Assembly: GCA_902727905.1 (NCBI GenBank)
Contig: CACVAR010000202.1
Location: 12,228-29,151, forward strand
Direction: 5' to 3'
DNA from: an uncultured Sulfurovum sp.
GTDB taxonomy: Bacteria; Campylobacterota; Campylobacteria; Campylobacterales; Sulfurovaceae
DNA: 16,924 nt
The position numbers and the translations under genes were made by a program. The notes beneath the pieces were generated by a model that searched no databases, was not told where the DNA came from, and saw only the letters and a list, made by a program, of their open reading frames with translations. Below, piece by piece: positions 1 through 8,102 of this stretch (the first letter of the stretch is position 1; each line of letters begins with the position of its first letter).

Positions 1-1031
1 AACCAAGTGATTTAAATAATCCAGATTCAAGAAACCATTACCAAACAACCATTACTTATATGGTTCCACTTTATACTGGTGGGAAACTAGAGCAGTACGG
101 AAAAATAACTAAAGCCCTGCAACATATGAGTCAACTCGATACTTCAAAACTATTAAATGAAAAGGTTTTTCAAACTACAAAAACTTTTTATGATATTTCA
201 CTTCTAGATCAATATATCAATAACCTTACTAATATCTCACAAAATATCAATAAACTTAAAAGCATTGTTCAAAATATGAAGGACGAAGGTTTTGCAAAAG
301 AGATTGATGAACTTGAAGTACAAACACGACAAGCAGAAGCAGACAGTCTACTTACTCAAGCAAACTACAATAAAGAATTAGCCTATCAATATCTATCATT
401 TTTATTGAATAAAAGTGTGGTTTCTATCCAACCACTAACAGACCTAGCACCTATACCAGAAATTTATATTAATAACTTTTTACAAAATAATTTAGATATA
501 CAAAAAGCAGAATTAGGTCTAAAAATTACAGAGATGGCAATCAAAGCAGAAAAAGCTAATTTCTTACCAACAGTAGGCGCTTTTGGAGAATATGGGTCAT
601 CAGACAATGAAGCTTTTAATGAATTTCAAAATAAAGACTTTTACACAGTAGGTGTTCAACTAGAATGGAACCTCTTCAATGGTAATATAGATAAAAATAA
701 CTTAGACAAAGCCAAAGTTGAAAATATGAAAGTACGTGACCAAGTGGAATTAGCACAAAAAGGCATAGGACTTAAAATTGCTAAACTTCAAACTGAAGCT
801 CGTAGCAAAGAAGCTGAAATTAAAAGCCTTGAAACCCAATTTGAATTTGCTTCAAAAGTATATGAGAGTTATCAAGAACAGTACAAAGAAGGAATTACTT
901 CCATTTCTGATGTACTAATTAAACAATCCAAGGAGTTAGAAGTCTTACTTAAACTTTTAACAGCTAAAAACGACAAGAATGCTAAAGTTTTTGAACTTAG
1001 AAGCATACTAAATGAAGGAGAACAACTATGA
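1..1031 (+). CDS. TolC-family outer membrane efflux protein, 5' end outside window
   Basis: This is the C-terminal part of an outer membrane channel of the TolC/OEP family, which forms the exit duct of a tripartite efflux pump. The frame is open to the left edge (first full codon at position 3) with no stop, so the ATG at 60 is internal and the true start lies upstream. Visible features are the strand-to-helix turn PLYTGGK near the edge, a long helical coiled-coil stretch rich in Gln, Lys and Glu, and a second copy of the repeat beginning about codon 140 (NLDIQKAELGLKITEMAIKA). That copy contains LPTVGAFGEYG and ends in the beta turn VGVQLEWNLFNGN, followed by another long helix. The two-repeat layout is typical of TolC. 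Its stop overlaps the adaptor start as ATGA (1028-1031), which implies translational coupling in the efflux operon. The substrate cannot be read from this gene. Confidence 0.9.
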   Translation, partial: PSDLNNPDSRNHYQTTITYMVPLYTGGKLEQYGKITKALQHMSQLDTSKLLNEKVFQTTKTFYDISLLDQYINNLTNISQNINKLKSIVQNMKDEGFAKEIDELEVQTRQAEADSLLTQANYNKELAYQYLSFLLNKSVVSIQPLTDLAPIPEIYINNFLQNNLDIQKAELGLKITEMAIKAEKANFLPTVGAFGEYGSSDNEAFNEFQNKDFYTVGVQLEWNLFNGNIDKNNLDKAKVENMKVRDQVELAQKGIGLKIAKLQTEARSKEAEIKSLETQFEFASKVYESYQEQYKEGITSISDVLIKQSKELEVLLKLLTAKNDKNAKVFELRSILNEGEQL

Positions 1032-1819
1032 AACTAATTATGATGATACTGTTGGGACTAAGCACATTACACGCTATAGAATTAGAACTATCAGGAGCAG
1101 TAATTTCAAACAACCAGAAAATTATTACCAGTAGATACATGGGTATTGTTACACAAATGCATGTGTCAGAAGGTGATATAGTAAAAAAAGGTCAACTCCT
1201 CTACGAAATTGACTCTAAGGAGATTGATTCAAAAAAAGAACAAGTTAACCTTGCTATTTCACAAGCACGACTGGCATTACAAATGAATAAAAACCAATAT
1301 TCAAATATTTTACTAAATCTTGGACGATATAAAAGACTATTTAAAAAAGGAATGGTCTCTAAATATGAACTAGAAAACCTAGAGCTTGGTGCAAAAAATA
1401 TGGATGACATGGTAAAAATTGCTTCAAAACAAGTTGAACAAGCAAAAGCAATGAAAAAAGAAGTACTAAATCAGTATAATTACCTCAAACTAAAAGCACC
1501 AAATGCTGGCGTGATTATTGCAAAAAAACTTTCTGTGGGAGAAATGGCAATACCAGGTATGCCTGGGGTTATACTAACAGATCTTTCAAAGCTAAGTATT
1601 ATTGTTTCAATATCTGAAAATGATATTAAGTTTATGGAACTGGGAAAAACTGTTGATATTGAAATACCTTCAACAAGTTTTAAAACGACTGGAAAAATCT
1701 ACTCAATTATTCCGAGTTCAAACCCAATGACACGCAAATTTAAAATGAAGATTGAGTTTGACTCTAAAAACAAATCAATCTATCCAGGCATGTATGCAAA
1801 AGTACAAATTAAAGGCTAA
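1028..1819 (+). CDS. RND efflux periplasmic adaptor (HlyD/membrane fusion family)
   Basis: This 263-residue protein is the periplasmic adaptor that links an RND pump to a TolC-like channel. Residues 1-16 form a signal peptide (MKLIMMILLGLSTLHA). The first half of a lipoyl-like domain follows, with GIVTQMHVSEGDIVKKGQLL. Next comes a helical hairpin at about residues 60-140, and then the second lipoyl half (LKAPNAGVIIAKKLSVGE) leading into a beta-barrel domain ending YPGMYAKVQIKG. The protein is shorter than AcrA-type adaptors (about 370-400 residues), so the C-terminal membrane-proximal domain is probably reduced. It has no lipobox cysteine. The start is supported by GAAGGAG at 1014-1020 and by the 4-base overlap with the TolC gene. 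The next gene begins 2 bases after its stop. Confidence 0.92.
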   Translation: MKLIMMILLGLSTLHAIELELSGAVISNNQKIITSRYMGIVTQMHVSEGDIVKKGQLLYEIDSKEIDSKKEQVNLAISQARLALQMNKNQYSNILLNLGRYKRLFKKGMVSKYELENLELGAKNMDDMVKIASKQVEQAKAMKKEVLNQYNYLKLKAPNAGVIIAKKLSVGEMAIPGMPGVILTDLSKLSIIVSISENDIKFMELGKTVDIEIPSTSFKTTGKIYSIIPSSNPMTRKFKMKIEFDSKNKSIYPGMYAKVQIKG

Positions 1820-1821
1820 AG

Positions 1822-3513
1822 ATGGGAAAAGCAACAACGGAACCTTACGTCATTAAAGATGTCGCAGGTAAATTAGGTAAAGGGTTTTTACGAAATCCTT
1901 TAACAGCAGTACTAGGAATTGTAATTCTTGCGCTTGGTTGGATAGCCCTTTCAACCATGCCAAGAGAAGAAGATCCACAAATTGCTATTTCAGGTGGAGG
2001 TATTATGGTTGTTATGCCTGGTGCTACGCCTCTTGAAATTGAAAATATCATCTCTAAACCACTGGAGAAAAAGCTCCGTGAAGTACAAGGAATCGAACAT
2101 GTTTATAGTACCTCTATGGACAGTGTAGGTATTGTTAATGTAATGTACTATATTGGTGAAAATAGAGAAGACTCTAATCTAAAACTTTATGATAAAATCA
2201 TGCAAAATATGGATCAAATGCCAAAAGGTGTTCAGCAACCATTGGTAAAACCTTTTGACATTGATATTGATGTTCCTATTATTACCGTTGCCCTTTACCA
2301 AACAAAAGACTCAAAACTTTCATTAGTAGAATTTAATGAAGAAGTACGAAAGCTAAAACATAAAGTAAATGGTATTGCAAATGTTGCTAAAACACAACTT
2401 CATGGTTCACATAAAGAACAGTTTAACATAGAAGTTGATGTTAACAAACTTTCAGCATATCACTTGTCAATGGGTCAAATTATGACAGCATTACAACAAT
2501 TGGCTGTCAATGTTCCCGATGTAAAAGGAAAAACACAAGGTGATAAACTTATCTTCTTTGGTGTCTCAAATGCCATTAATGGGATTAAAGACATTGAAGG
2601 TGTACGTGTAACATCCTATAGAGATTCACCCGTTTACTTACGTGATGTGGCTAAAGTAGAACAAAGTATTGACAAGCAAAACTTTCAAGATGTAGAACTA
2701 ATCTTTAGACCTGATAATGATACGTCAAAAGAGCTAACAAAAAATATTTCACAAGTTACACTTTCAGTTTCAAAACTTGCAGGAACCAATGCTGTATTTG
2801 TTGCACAAGATGTAATGAAACTAATTGATGCGCAAAAAGAACGCTTTAATGAACTTGGTATTGAATATCGTAAAACAAGAGACTATGGAGAAAGAGCAAA
2901 CGAAGCTGTTGATGAGTTAATGCACCACTTGGTCATTACCATCATAATTATTGCTGTTATGTTGGTATTTGCACTTGGTTGGAGAGAGTCACTCATTGTA
3001 ACCTTCTCTGTTCCAGCAATTTTAGCCATTACGCTCTTTATTGCTTATATAACTGGTCAAACCATGAATAGGATTACCCTCTTTGCATTCTTACTCTCAT
3101 TAGGTCTACTGGTTGATGCTGCTATTATTGTTATTGAAAATATTCACCGTCACTTACATAGTCCAGGTGTAGAAGACAAAGAGATGGGTGAACTACTTGT
3201 TGAAGCTACAGATGAAGTTGGAGGACCAACAAATATTGCAACACTGGCTATTATCATGACCATGGTACCGATGGCATTTGTTGGAGGAATGATGGGTTCA
3301 TTTATGAAACCCATACCTTACAATGTACCTGTAGCACTATTTGCATCACTAATTGTTGCTTATATATTTACACCTTATTTAAGTTTGAAGCTTTTAAAAA
3401 AACCTGAACATGGTGAAAAACATGATATGGAACATAACCCTTATGGAATCTGTGAAGTATGTAATGATGGAACCTGTCCAACATGTCAAGATAAAAAGAA
3501 AGAGGAAAAATAG
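1822..3513 (+). CDS. RND efflux transporter, N-terminal half (TM1-TM6) with four-Cys tail
   Basis: This 563-residue protein corresponds to the first half of an RND inner membrane pump. TM1 lies at about residues 27-46, followed by the periplasmic porter domains (for example LEIENIISKPLEKKLREVQG and QPLVKPFDIDIDVPI). TM2-TM6 lie at about residues 369-525. The TM4 motif reads GLLVDAAIIVIEN: the first of the two relay aspartates is kept (D432) and the second is Ala433, as in some heavy-metal and other non-AcrB RND families. After TM6 the protein ends in a cytoplasmic tail with a His-rich stretch and C544-x2-C547-x4-C552-x2-C555, which could bind zinc. The stop codon TAG (3511-3513) is directly followed by the ATG of the second half in the same frame. 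The two products are inferred to assemble into one pump. Substrate unknown. Confidence 0.92.
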   Translation: MGKATTEPYVIKDVAGKLGKGFLRNPLTAVLGIVILALGWIALSTMPREEDPQIAISGGGIMVVMPGATPLEIENIISKPLEKKLREVQGIEHVYSTSMDSVGIVNVMYYIGENREDSNLKLYDKIMQNMDQMPKGVQQPLVKPFDIDIDVPIITVALYQTKDSKLSLVEFNEEVRKLKHKVNGIANVAKTQLHGSHKEQFNIEVDVNKLSAYHLSMGQIMTALQQLAVNVPDVKGKTQGDKLIFFGVSNAINGIKDIEGVRVTSYRDSPVYLRDVAKVEQSIDKQNFQDVELIFRPDNDTSKELTKNISQVTLSVSKLAGTNAVFVAQDVMKLIDAQKERFNELGIEYRKTRDYGERANEAVDELMHHLVITIIIIAVMLVFALGWRESLIVTFSVPAILAITLFIAYITGQTMNRITLFAFLLSLGLLVDAAIIVIENIHRHLHSPGVEDKEMGELLVEATDEVGGPTNIATLAIIMTMVPMAFVGGMMGSFMKPIPYNVPVALFASLIVAYIFTPYLSLKLLKKPEHGEKHDMEHNPYGICEVCNDGTCPTCQDKKKEEK

Positions 3514-5337
3514 ATGGAAAAACTTGAAAGCTTTATCTATTGGATTTTAACAAGTGAATTTAGAAAAAAGATGGTTATTATTTTAACTATCTTAGCATTT
3601 TTTGCATCATTATTGATGTTCCCATCTGGGGGAGTACTGGCAAGAATGCTACCAGGAAAAAGTGCAACAACCTACTCTATTTATGTAGACACACCGACTG
3701 GTAGCTCAATCCAACAAACAAAAAAAGTAACAGGCTGTGTGGCAAATATTTTAAGGGAAGAAGATGAAATACTTGATATTTCAATCTATTACGGACAAGG
3801 TATTCCTCTTGATTATGCTGGACTAGTTAAAGGTTCACTCATGAAAAGAAGTGAAAATGTTGCTGAGCTCTCTATTAACTTAACACCTAATGAAGTAAGA
3901 GAAGAAGCATCATTTTTAATGATTAGCCGTTTACGTCCTATTGTTCAAGAGACTTGTCAAGGTGTCGTTCCTGGTTCAGTAATTAAATTTATTGAACAAC
4001 CATCTGGTCCTCCTACTCTTGCTCAGATTGTTGTAGAAGTACATGGAGAGGGTATCCCTCAAACAAGAAAACTCTCTGTTGAAGTAGCTAATATATTAGC
4101 AAATACTAAAGACTTAGTAGATGTAGATATTATGGCTGATGATATTTATGAAAAATACCAACTTGTTCCAGATATTGAAAAAATTGCTGTTGAAAAATTA
4201 GGTATTGAACAAGTTAACAATATCTTATATTTGGCATTTGAAGGTATGGTTATTGCTACAAAAAACTCTGCAAATCGTTCTTTACAAATTCCTATTTATT
4301 TGGTTTTAAGTGATGAAACAAAACGTTTAAAAAATACGAGTTATGATGCTATACGATCAAAACTATCCTCATTGACACTAATGAATAGACAAGGTTTAAT
4401 GATACCACTTACAGAAGTAGTTAAGATTGTAAAAGTGAATTCTAACCCTACCATTATGCACAAAGATTTAAAACGTATGATTAATGTTATTGCTGAAACA
4501 GATAATGTATCACAGGTTTATCCTTTATTGGATGCTCGAGCAAAAATGAAAGAGCACTTTTCAGATCAATACCATGTTACAACTGCTCCAATTTCAACCT
4601 ATATGTTCGATCTCGAACTAGAACATAAAAGAACAGGAGATAAATATCTTTTACGTTGGGATGGAGAGATGAAAGTAACACTCGATACCTTTAGAGACTT
4701 AGGTGCTGCCTTTATTGCTGCCTTAGTCCTTATATTCTTTTTACTTGTTATTTACTATAAAAGTTTTGCTTTAAGTGGTATTATTTTAGGTGGTTCATTC
4801 CTTTCATTAATTGGTGTTATTCTAGGACACTGGGTGGCAGATTTAGTTACGACACACACCTTCTTCTTAACAGCTACCTCGTTGATTGGATTTATTGCAC
4901 TCATGGGTATATCATCAAGAAACTCATTACTCTTAATTGATTATGCAATGGGACTTATTAAGGAACAAGGTGTTGAGAAGAAACGTGCAATTGCATTAGC
5001 ATCAGCAACAAGAGCAATACCTATTTTCTTAACAGCTGTTGCTATTATTCTAGGTTCAGCCCTCTTAGCTGGAGACCCAATCTTTGGTGGACTTGGTGTG
5101 GCTTTAATTTCAGGTACAATAGCAGCTGTTTTTGTATCTTTACTATTTGTACCAGTACTTATGGATAATGCAGATGCAATGATGCCTGATGACTATGTAC
5201 ACCCTCCAAAAAAGTCTGGTAAATTTTTTGAAACTTTAAGTAGTCTATTTGTAGCCATCTTCAAGAAAATTGGTGCTTTATTCTCTTTTTTAATAGGAAA
5301 AATTCAAGGTACAAAGAAAAAAGAAGAGGAAAAATAG
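3514..5337 (+). CDS. RND efflux transporter, C-terminal half (TM7-TM12)
   Basis: This 607-residue protein is the second half of the RND pump. TM7 lies at about residues 18-38, followed by the second periplasmic porter region (YSIYVDTPTGSS to about residue 390). TM8-TM12 occupy about residues 395-560, and the end is Lys/Glu-rich and cytoplasmic. In TM10 the sequence GISSRNSLLLIDYA has Arg469 where AcrB has the relay lysine K940. The start is supported by AGAGGA at 3501-3506, 7 bases before the ATG and inside the end of the previous gene, so separate initiation is likely. Full-length RND pumps have about 1020-1050 residues, and the two halves together match one complete pump plus linker tails. 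Both halves end with the same 12 bases (GAGGAAAAATAG). A perfect hairpin with a T run follows, so this is the last gene of the operon. Confidence 0.92.
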   Translation: MEKLESFIYWILTSEFRKKMVIILTILAFFASLLMFPSGGVLARMLPGKSATTYSIYVDTPTGSSIQQTKKVTGCVANILREEDEILDISIYYGQGIPLDYAGLVKGSLMKRSENVAELSINLTPNEVREEASFLMISRLRPIVQETCQGVVPGSVIKFIEQPSGPPTLAQIVVEVHGEGIPQTRKLSVEVANILANTKDLVDVDIMADDIYEKYQLVPDIEKIAVEKLGIEQVNNILYLAFEGMVIATKNSANRSLQIPIYLVLSDETKRLKNTSYDAIRSKLSSLTLMNRQGLMIPLTEVVKIVKVNSNPTIMHKDLKRMINVIAETDNVSQVYPLLDARAKMKEHFSDQYHVTTAPISTYMFDLELEHKRTGDKYLLRWDGEMKVTLDTFRDLGAAFIAALVLIFFLLVIYYKSFALSGIILGGSFLSLIGVILGHWVADLVTTHTFFLTATSLIGFIALMGISSRNSLLLIDYAMGLIKEQGVEKKRAIALASATRAIPIFLTAVAIILGSALLAGDPIFGGLGVALISGTIAAVFVSLLFVPVLMDNADAMMPDDYVHPPKKSGKFFETLSSLFVAIFKKIGALFSFLIGKIQGTKKKEEEK

Positions 5338-5361
5338 AACAAACTATTTTTATCTCCTTTC

Positions 5362-5387
5362 CCCATCTAAAATTTTAGATGGGTTTT
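5362..5387 (+). terminator. Rho-independent terminator of the efflux operon
   Basis: The arms CCCATCTAAAA (5362-5372) and TTTTAGATGGG (5373-5383) are perfect inverted copies, followed by TTTT at 5384-5387. The hairpin lies 24 bases after the RND stop and just beyond the stop of the convergent HD gene. It probably ends transcription from the + side. The - side has no T run, so bidirectional use is less certain. Confidence 0.85.
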
Positions 5388-7041
5388 ATAAAAATACCTT
5401 AAATAACATTTCTTTCAATTCACGCTTCATTCCCTTCGTTAAACTTTTTTTATTTGTAAATATATAAAATGGAACAGTATTTGACCTAGAAGTAATTAAT
5501 CTTTTTCTTAATGTTGAAACTTCATCAATTTTAATACTCTTTTCACCATCATAAAGTAAAAAATTTTTATCAATACCAATTGAGAGTGAGACAATAGAAT
5601 AAGCAAAAAAGTCACTGTTTTGATTGTGTTTATTAATAAAAACATTTAATAACTTCTCTAATCTTTTCTCTTTTTTTTGAGATACTTTACCAAACTTTTC
5701 TCGAAATGTATAACGTTCTTCTTCACTCAATTCTAATAATTTATAAAATTCTGAAAGGTTCTTCCATTTTGCTTTAAAAAGATATTTACCAAATAATATA
5801 TCTTCAAAAGCAGCTAAATAATAGCGTTCTTGATAAGTTAGAGAAAGTTGATATTTTATTTTAAAATACTCTTTTTTAAAAAGTGATATCAACCAATTCT
5901 CATCTAACTGAGAAATAATATCTAACTGTTTGACACTATTTTTTTCTTTAGAAAATTTCCACATCATCGAAATACTCTCATATACTTTTTTATCGCTAGG
6001 AGATGTGGAAAGATACTCTTTTGCCAAATAGGTTATAATTTTTTCTAATAATGTATCTAAACGTGAAATATTATGGGTAAAAAACACTTTTTTATACAAG
6101 TTGAAACGACTCTCCAATAAATGTTCAATATCTGCTAAAGATGATGACATAAAGGAGAGTTTAAACTTTTGATTTTCTTCAACTAATATGGCTTCCCTCG
6201 TTATTCTTAAAAAGTCAGCAGAGGTCGAAATATACCCAGATGCTAATAAATCTCTGTTAATATAATCAATCCTATCAGCGTCAACTGATGAAGCAACATA
6301 GTCATGTAAAGTTGTATATTCAAAGTTTTTTTTCTCTACATTGTTCAAGATATTCTTAACCAGAAGATAATAGAGTTCGACTATCTCTCTATTTACTTCT
6401 TTGTTTTCTCCTAATTCATACTGAAAAAGCATTTCAAGGTAAGCATAACCAATACTCTCATGAAGTACTAACTTTCCATTGGAGGTAATATTTTCATAAA
6501 ATTTTAAAAAGTTTTTCTGCTCTTTATTAGCTACTTTAACTTTTTTCATTGATAAATACAGACGCTTCAATGCATATTCTGTTTGATGAGAAAAAGGCAA
6601 ATGCCCAACATCATGTAAAAGTCCAGCTAAGCGTAATGCTTGAAGAAGTACAAGATAAATAATATCAAGCTTTTTATCTAAGGAAAAAGAAAAACCTAGA
6701 AGTGTTTTATCTGCAATATCAATATGATTTAAATCAATATTCAAATGATTATCTAAAATAATATTTTCAATTTCAATTTTAGCAGAAATTAAAAAGTTTT
6801 TACGACTTCTTTCTGAGCTGTTAATAAGAGAGTTTTTAAACATATAAGAAGCAACATGCATTGTTCCTAACGAATGAATATATCGTTTTGTTGATATTGA
6901 AGGAAATGCAAAATATGCTAAAGCATTTTGAGAGACAAAAAGCAACCTATTAATAATTTTACTTTTTAGAAATTTCTCCTCTAATTTACTATAAGGTATA
7001 TGTCCATAAACAGTATCATTTACAATATTATTTTGTTTCAT
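5386..7041 (-). CDS. HD-domain phosphohydrolase, SAMHD1/dGTPase-like (COG1078 type)
   Basis: This 551-residue protein belongs to the HD superfamily of metal-dependent phosphohydrolases. The pattern fits the branch that includes SAMHD1-like dNTP triphosphohydrolases. Metal-site residues can be followed in order: H56 in RYIHSLGTMHVA, H143-D144 in LLHDVGHLPFSH, H194-E195 in VLHESIGYA, and D254 in SSVDADRIDYINRDLLASGY. There is no signal peptide and no TM segment, so it should be cytoplasmic. The C-terminal 250 residues are helical and charged and I recognise no domain there. The start is supported by AGGAAAG about 8 bases upstream. It stands alone, convergent with the efflux operon and divergent from the oxidase operon, so context gives no pathway. 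The family call is firm, but nucleotide triphosphohydrolase activity is inferred. Confidence 0.85.
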   Translation of the reverse strand: MKQNNIVNDTVYGHIPYSKLEEKFLKSKIINRLLFVSQNALAYFAFPSISTKRYIHSLGTMHVASYMFKNSLINSSERSRKNFLISAKIEIENIILDNHLNIDLNHIDIADKTLLGFSFSLDKKLDIIYLVLLQALRLAGLLHDVGHLPFSHQTEYALKRLYLSMKKVKVANKEQKNFLKFYENITSNGKLVLHESIGYAYLEMLFQYELGENKEVNREIVELYYLLVKNILNNVEKKNFEYTTLHDYVASSVDADRIDYINRDLLASGYISTSADFLRITREAILVEENQKFKLSFMSSSLADIEHLLESRFNLYKKVFFTHNISRLDTLLEKIITYLAKEYLSTSPSDKKVYESISMMWKFSKEKNSVKQLDIISQLDENWLISLFKKEYFKIKYQLSLTYQERYYLAAFEDILFGKYLFKAKWKNLSEFYKLLELSEEERYTFREKFGKVSQKKEKRLEKLLNVFINKHNQNSDFFAYSIVSLSIGIDKNFLLYDGEKSIKIDEVSTLRKRLITSRSNTVPFYIFTNKKSLTKGMKRELKEMLFKVFL

Positions 7042-7071
7042 TTATTACTTTCCTGTGTTAATATGTTCTAT

Positions 7072-7077
7072 ATTATA
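7072..7077 (-). promoter_or_regulatory. Candidate -10 box for the HD gene
   Basis: The - strand reads TATAAT at 7077-7072, inside an AT-rich stretch typical of campylobacterial sigma70 promoters, which often lack a clear -35 box. It would start transcription near 7065, about 24 bases before the ATG. Confidence 0.45.
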
Positions 7078-7221
7078 TTAAATATTTCTTAGAGTTAATA
7101 AGCTTGTCTTGTTAAGAAACAAAAGATAAAATTATACATAAAAAAAAACTCGAACTTATGTAACATATTACTTCTCTTAATCTCCCAATATAAAACAATT
7201 TCATTACCATTTAAGTTACTG

Positions 7222-7227
7222 TAGAAT
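7222..7227 (+). promoter_or_regulatory. Weak candidate -10 box for the oxidase operon
   Basis: TAGAAT lies about 80 bases upstream of the preferred SCO start, in the 266-base gap between the divergent HD and oxidase genes. It is the best + strand hexamer I see there. No Fnr-type box or clear operator was found in this gap. Confidence 0.25.
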
Positions 7228-7297
7228 AAAATTTAATGCGTTTATTACCGAAATTCTTAACTTGAAATAGGTATATGGCTAAAGAACAATGTCCACT

Positions 7298-7310
7298 GGA
7301 GGGTAAATTG
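7298..7310 (+). promoter_or_regulatory. Ribosome binding site that selects a TTG start for the SCO gene
   Basis: GGAGGG at 7298-7303 sits 4-5 bases before TTG at 7308-7310. Starting here puts a clean signal peptide at the N terminus. The in-frame ATG at 7275 has only a weak AGG upstream and would add 11 polar residues (MAKEQCPLEGK) before the signal. Confidence 0.65.
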
Positions 7311-8102
7311 AAACAAATCGTAATGCTTGTATTACTATCATTATCTATATTACAAGCTAACAATCTCGGATTAAATGAAAAACTGGGGGCTATGGTGCCA
7401 CTTGATTTGACATTTATCGACGAAACAGGGAAAAGTAGAACTTTAAAAGACTACATGGATGGAAAGCCAACCATCATTTCTCTTAACTACTTCCGTTGCT
7501 CAGGTATCTGTACTCCACAACTAGAAGACATGGCACAAATGTTAAGTAAGCTTGACTTAGCAGAAAACATCGACTACAAAGCACTTACTATCTCATTTGA
7601 TGAGACAGAAACACCACCACTTGCAGCAGCGAAACGTAAGAGTCACCTTACATCAATGACAAGACAATATGTACCTGATGCATGGCATTTTATACTTTCT
7701 GAAAACAATTCTTCAGCAATCCTAGCTGATTTAGTAGGTTTTACTTATCAGAAAACTGTAAATCCAGCATCAGGAGTAGTAGACTGGGTCCACCCAGCTG
7801 TACTAATTATGTTGTCACCAGAAGGAAAAGTAACGCGTTACCTCAATGGTATCGAACAACTTCCTTTTGATGTAAAAATGGCGCTTATGGAAGCAGGTGA
7901 AGGTAAAATAGGACCAACCATTGCAAAAAACTTACTTTTTTGTTTTGCATATGATCCAAAAGCTAAAACCTACATTTTTAAATGGGAAAAAATAGCAGCA
8001 ACAGTTATGTTTGCAATCATGTTCCTTTTCTTTATCTATCTAGTAAAGACAAGTAACAGAAATGATGACAGAGAACATCATCAAAATAAAGGAGACAATT
8101 AG
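7308..8102 (+). CDS. SCO1/SenC-type copper chaperone for cytochrome oxidase
   Basis: This is a thioredoxin-fold periplasmic protein of the SCO1/SenC family, which loads or reduces the CuA site of cytochrome c oxidase. With the TTG start it has 264 residues. The signal-like N terminus is MKQIVMLVLLSLSILQA. The copper-binding C64-x3-C68 lies in NYFRCSGICTPQLEDM, and the distal histidine is H162 in VDWVHPAVLIML. A TM segment near the C terminus (about residues 228-248) would anchor the domain on the periplasmic side, which is unusual because most SCO proteins have only an N-terminal anchor. An alternative ATG start at 7275 is possible. The gene is directly followed by oxidase subunit I, whose ATG comes right after this TAG. 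This placement fits assembly of the CuA-bearing subunit encoded downstream. Confidence 0.88.
   Translation: MKQIVMLVLLSLSILQANNLGLNEKLGAMVPLDLTFIDETGKSRTLKDYMDGKPTIISLNYFRCSGICTPQLEDMAQMLSKLDLAENIDYKALTISFDETETPPLAAAKRKSHLTSMTRQYVPDAWHFILSENNSSAILADLVGFTYQKTVNPASGVVDWVHPAVLIMLSPEGKVTRYLNGIEQLPFDVKMALMEAGEGKIGPTIAKNLLFCFAYDPKAKTYIFKWEKIAATVMFAIMFLFFIYLVKTSNRNDDREHHQNKGDN

Noticed and set aside
60..62. ATG at 60 as start of the TolC-like gene
   Set aside because: The frame stays open to position 3 and the residues before the ATG continue the TolC beta-strand pattern, so the gene is cut by the window edge.
1201..1410. Open frame on the - strand inside the adaptor gene, and similar ones at 1845-2051, 9919-10149 and 12112-12297
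   Set aside because: Each lies wholly inside a well-supported gene on the other strand and has no recognisable domain or ribosome site.
1822..5337. Split RND gene read as a pseudogene caused by a nonsense mutation
   Set aside because: The second half has its own ATG and a well-placed ribosome site, both halves are complete at domain level, and the first half has an extra organised tail. These point to two working genes, though a sequencing error was not excluded.
7087..7120. Inverted TTCTTA/TAAGAA in the HD-SCO gap as an operator
   Set aside because: Only six bases pair, across a spacer of over 20 bases in A/T-rich DNA, which is easily met by chance.
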